Origin: Oenanthe sinensis
Taxonomy: Eukaryota; Streptophyta; Magnoliopsida; Apiales; Apiaceae
NCBI GenBank assembly: GCA_028671895.1
Contig: CM053800.1
Location: forward strand, 18,683,886-18,747,885
Reading direction: 5' to 3'
Length of the DNA stretch: 64,000 nt
Shown here: positions 61,082-64,000 of the stretch, in pieces
Position numbering within the stretch: the first letter of the stretch is position 1
Layout: each line of letters opens with the position of its first letter
Translations under genes and position numbers: made by a program
The notes under the pieces: generated by a model
What the model was told of the DNA's origin: nothing
What the model saw: only the letters and a program-made list of their open reading frames with translations
Database searches by the model: none

Positions 61082-62450
61082 GTGATCAAAAGTCTGAATG
61101 TGATGAACAACTACACCAAGCTCCCAGGCATTCAAGTAAACGACTATTCTGAATCTTTGACAAATTCAGATACTGATGTAGAAGCTGAGGTTGCAGAAGG
61201 AATCAATGACAATTATGATGATTCAGATCCTGTTAGTGGAAATCCGCTGTATAAGGTGAAGGATCTTCAATACATCCTAGCAGCAACTTAGGGGGAGCAA
61301 ATAAAAGAAGGATCTACTAGCCGTACTCAACAATGAAGATCAAAGGATTTCATTAAGAACATTTCTGCCAAGACAAAAGGTTTGAAGTCAAATTCTATCC
61401 TGGAGTCTCGTTCTTAGTGATCCGGATTCTTGTGAAGAGGCTAGGAGTGCTATTCGAAATGATCATATATCTTTTCGGGACCAAGTTGGGAAAGAGAAAT
61501 TGTCAACATCTTACAATTGGTATCAACAATTGGTATCATCAATTGGTATCAACAATTGGTATCACCCATCAATTGGTATCCCAAAGAATACTGAAGAAGC
61601 ACAGATTGATCCAGATTGGGTGATTGCAATGCAAGATGATCTCAATCAGTTCGAAGGCAGAAACCACTGAAGCTAGAACCCAGACTATAGACCACTAAAG
61701 TCGAAGCTCAAACTGGTACAGTAAGGGTTCACAGAAACTGGATGACTATTGGCATTGTTATGAGGGACAAAGCCAAACTGGTTGCTACAGGACTTTAAAG
61801 CAGAAGGTATCGACGATGATGGAAACAGAATCTTCAGGACTTTCTAGATCAAGCAGTAAGCACCAGTGACGAGACTTGATCCTTTGGGACTCATCAATGG
61901 GGACCTAACAATTTTTAGGGATCCAACGATTAGGACCTAACATCTAGCACATGTGGAACATTCAAGCATGAAGATCTAACAAATGAATGTGAACAAGTGC
62001 ACTCCTAAATGGTGAGCTAGAAGATGAAGGTGCAGATCCATTACAATTTGTATATCATTCTCTTCGCAAGCTTTTCTATGACGGAGGTAAAGGATTCAAG
62101 CAAAACGTCAAGGACATGGTATGACTCTCTAACTGTGAATTACTTAAAAATGATTCTACATTAGAGTTGTTATACATATCTCTCTAGAAATGCTAGGCAC
62201 ACACAATGACATATATATGTGCAAGTATACCTTAATTCTCGATATGCCTATGTGCAAGTTTCCAAGTGGATACTAGAGAATCTTATCTTATAGCTAAGTT
62301 ATGAATTGTTAGATATCTTAGGGGATTACCAATTCTTGGAATCTGGGACCCTTAAGATAATAGGTTTAACCTAATTGGCTATATAGATATAGATAATGCA
62401 GGTTGTAAGAAAGACAGGGAAGTCATTCCTAGAAGCTGTCAATTTCCAGC
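61082..62450 (+). pseudogene. A2 integrase tail to RNase H remnant
   Basis: 61082-61291 is an acidic open piece (SDTDVEAEVAEGINDN) that ends beside a GGGGGAG. It matches A1 near 52660 in inverse. Then come IDPDWVIAMQDDLNQFEG (61605-61660, start of RT), fragments of RT, and LCASFQVDTRESYLIA and GYIDIDNAGCKKDRE (62250-62425) of the RNase H neighbourhood. Stops throughout. Confidence 0.68.
61513..61585. repeat. CAATTGGTATCA minisatellite
   Basis: Five copies of CAATTGGTATCA(A/T) spaced 13-18 bp in the A2 pol remnant. The equivalent A1 region on the minus strand (near 52300) does not show the array, so it arose after the copies separated. Confidence 0.85.
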
Positions 62451-62464
62451 AACTCTGTTGAAGC

Positions 62465-64000
62465 TCTTAACACCACTGAAGGAACAAGCGCATGGACACC
62501 AGGTATCATTTCTTTTGAGAGTGTCCATAGTCGAATAACTTGCAGATGTTTGCTAAATGACTTGATGAATTCATTTTATCTAAGTTGGTTAGTAAACTTG
62601 GGATATTATTAATATACATATTTGTTGAAAATCCCATCTGCAAGAAATTCTCAAATGAGTTCACAAGTATTACTTTTTCCCGATCCAAAGGACTTGTGAA
62701 TTTATTTGAAATCCAGATCCTCATACTTTTTGCTATTAATTTAATTATCATGCTTACATTGTAATATGCATGAGTGGTAGTTAAATTATTTAGCATAAGT
62801 TAGAAGCATAATTATTTGTATGTCTTAAATATTTAGTGAGTATTAGTCAATGATATCTTGCTTAATTGCTCTGATATTTTGCTCTGATATTCTTAAATAT
62901 TTTATTACAAATAATAGTGATACTTTTGATATTAGTGACGGTATTTAGAATTTCTGTTCTAAATAATCAATGCAAATTTCAAAACTCACTAATATTGGAA
63001 GATGAAGTATTTTCTAAGTTATGTGTATAAAATTCTCAATATTTTATATACTTAGAAAATATTTCTAAAAATAAGTTTGTTTGCGAGGAGTTGTAAAAAG
63101 AATCACAAGTATTATTTTTTCCCTATATAAAGGACTTGTGAATTTCTTTTCAACTATTACCTCGAGCTTACGTATATCAATTAATAATTGTTATGAGCAC
63201 GCTTACAATGTGCAAAGTGACAATTATTAGATATGGCGTAGGAAGTTAGATGCTAATATTCAATCCAATGAATATTTTAGTATTTAGCGAATTTATTTTA
63301 TCTTATTGAAATTATGGATTGAAGCAATTCAATGATTATTAGTTTCATAATTTTGATTTGATAAAATAACAGAAGCACAATTTCTTGCATCTTGAAATTA
63401 TTGATGAATATCAAATAATTGGTATCAGCGTGCAATTAATTGTGATATTTTTAATATTAGTGATAATACATAATGTTTATTTAAAATCACTAATAATAAA
63501 AATATATAACAATGCTTTTTGTTCTGCTGAATGATTGCCATGTTTAGTTGATATACATGCATGTGATTGGCAATTGCTTAGTACAGCATAAGTATTTAAT
63601 TTATTTTGATTTATTTAAATCATGAAGATATAAAACAATACAATGAAATATCTGTTCCATGATTTAAATAAATTAAAATAAATAAGAAGCATAATTATTC
63701 GTAGTATAAATATTCTCTTTTATTACTTTGTGATAATTGAACAATATTTTATTACAAAATAATTATGATATATAGTTTTCTTTCTTTGACTGGTTTACAA
63801 TCCTGAATGTATTTAAAAGAAATTTTTGTCTATTTCTTTTTCAAAATGTTTTATGCAAAGATACATTCACTCTTTTTAATCAGTCTTAGTTAAGAAAACT
63901 TAAGAATTCTTTTTCAAAAACTTCTCTTTTGAAAAACTTTTCTTAAGGATAATCTTTCTTTTATCTCAAAATTTTATCCTCTCCCAAAAGCTTGTTTTAA
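62465..64000 (+). repeat. A2 non-coding tail: chain of perfect hairpins
   Basis: No coding frame. Perfect inverted pairs in order: TTCACAAGT/ACTTGTGAA (62660-62668 with 62692-62700); ATATTAGTG/CACTAATAT (62929-62937 with 62987-62995) enclosing ATTTAGAA/TTCTAAAT (62943-62950 with 62957-62964); TATTTTCTAAGT/ACTTAGAAAATA (63008-63019 with 63050-63061); TCACAAGT/ACTTGTGA (63103-63110 with 63134-63141); TATTAGTGAT/ATCACTAATA (63455-63464 with 63486-63495); and a 26-bp pair with one mismatch (63599-63624 with 63658-63683). The first and fourth belong to a diverged direct repeat of about 440 bp. 63700-64000 matches A1 38900-39368. Confidence 0.72.

Larger units (their letters stand above)
57870..64000 (+). 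mobile_element. A2: family A copia remnant, plus strand, runs off the window
   Basis: A highly decayed gag, protease, integrase and RT order followed by a hairpin-rich non-coding tail. From 61163 onward it is collinear with the minus-strand A1 copy. No 5' LTR is seen at its left edge, and the 3' LTR would lie right of 64000. Confidence 0.72.

Overview
The window looks like nuclear DNA from a flowering plant, probably a eudicot; an asterid is only a guess. One end holds a single-copy plant gene with GT-AG introns. The rest is AT-rich and consists almost entirely of nested plant LTR retrotransposons. I see no rRNA, tRNA, CRISPR array or bacterial-type gene.

Host part, 1-11069. Eleven exons on the minus strand (1309-8616) encode most of a plant SNF4/KIN-beta-gamma protein, the SnRK1 subunit that fuses a glycogen-binding (CBM48-like) domain to CBS repeats. 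The last exon or exons lie beyond the left edge. Upstream of the gene is a 357-bp direct duplication (9539-9895 and 10713-11069). Its spacer carries a complete 621-bp non-autonomous hAT-type element (9969-10589) with a perfect 8-bp target duplication.

Transposon part, 11070-64000. I name the families by their LTRs. Family C (LTR about 0.5 kb): C1, plus strand, 11070-14228; C2, minus, 28041-34628. Family A (LTR 1.7-1.8 kb): partial LTR 14229-15352; A1, minus, 34629-52665; solo LTR 49123-50957; A2, plus, 57870 to the right edge. Family B (LTR 1.15-1.18 kb): B1 3' part, 15353-22227; B2, 52666-57470. Family E: E1, minus, 22228-27673. Family D (LTR 1.6-1.7 kb): solo LTR 32640-34348; D1, plus, 39369-47985. 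A 5.0-kb solo LTR of Ty3/gypsy type (16863-21896) sits inside the B1 LTR. All coding elements recognised are Ty1/copia type (gag, protease, integrase, reverse transcriptase, RNase H), and all are broken by stops, frameshifts or deletions. D1 is the best preserved.

Nesting order from junctions and target duplications: the gypsy LTR went into the B1 LTR (TATAT), solo D into C2 (ATAGC), solo A into A1 (ATTAG/ATCAG), D1 into A1, B2 into A1, and the A1 LTR end into C2. A1 and A2 lie head to head around B2.

The least explained features are: a chain of perfect hairpins in the non-coding tail of family A, conserved between A1 and A2; a different short motif array in the LTR of several families; a large extra ORF downstream of pol in C2, with a different one in B1; and a 22-bp perfect palindrome directly before the TATA box of every family D LTR.
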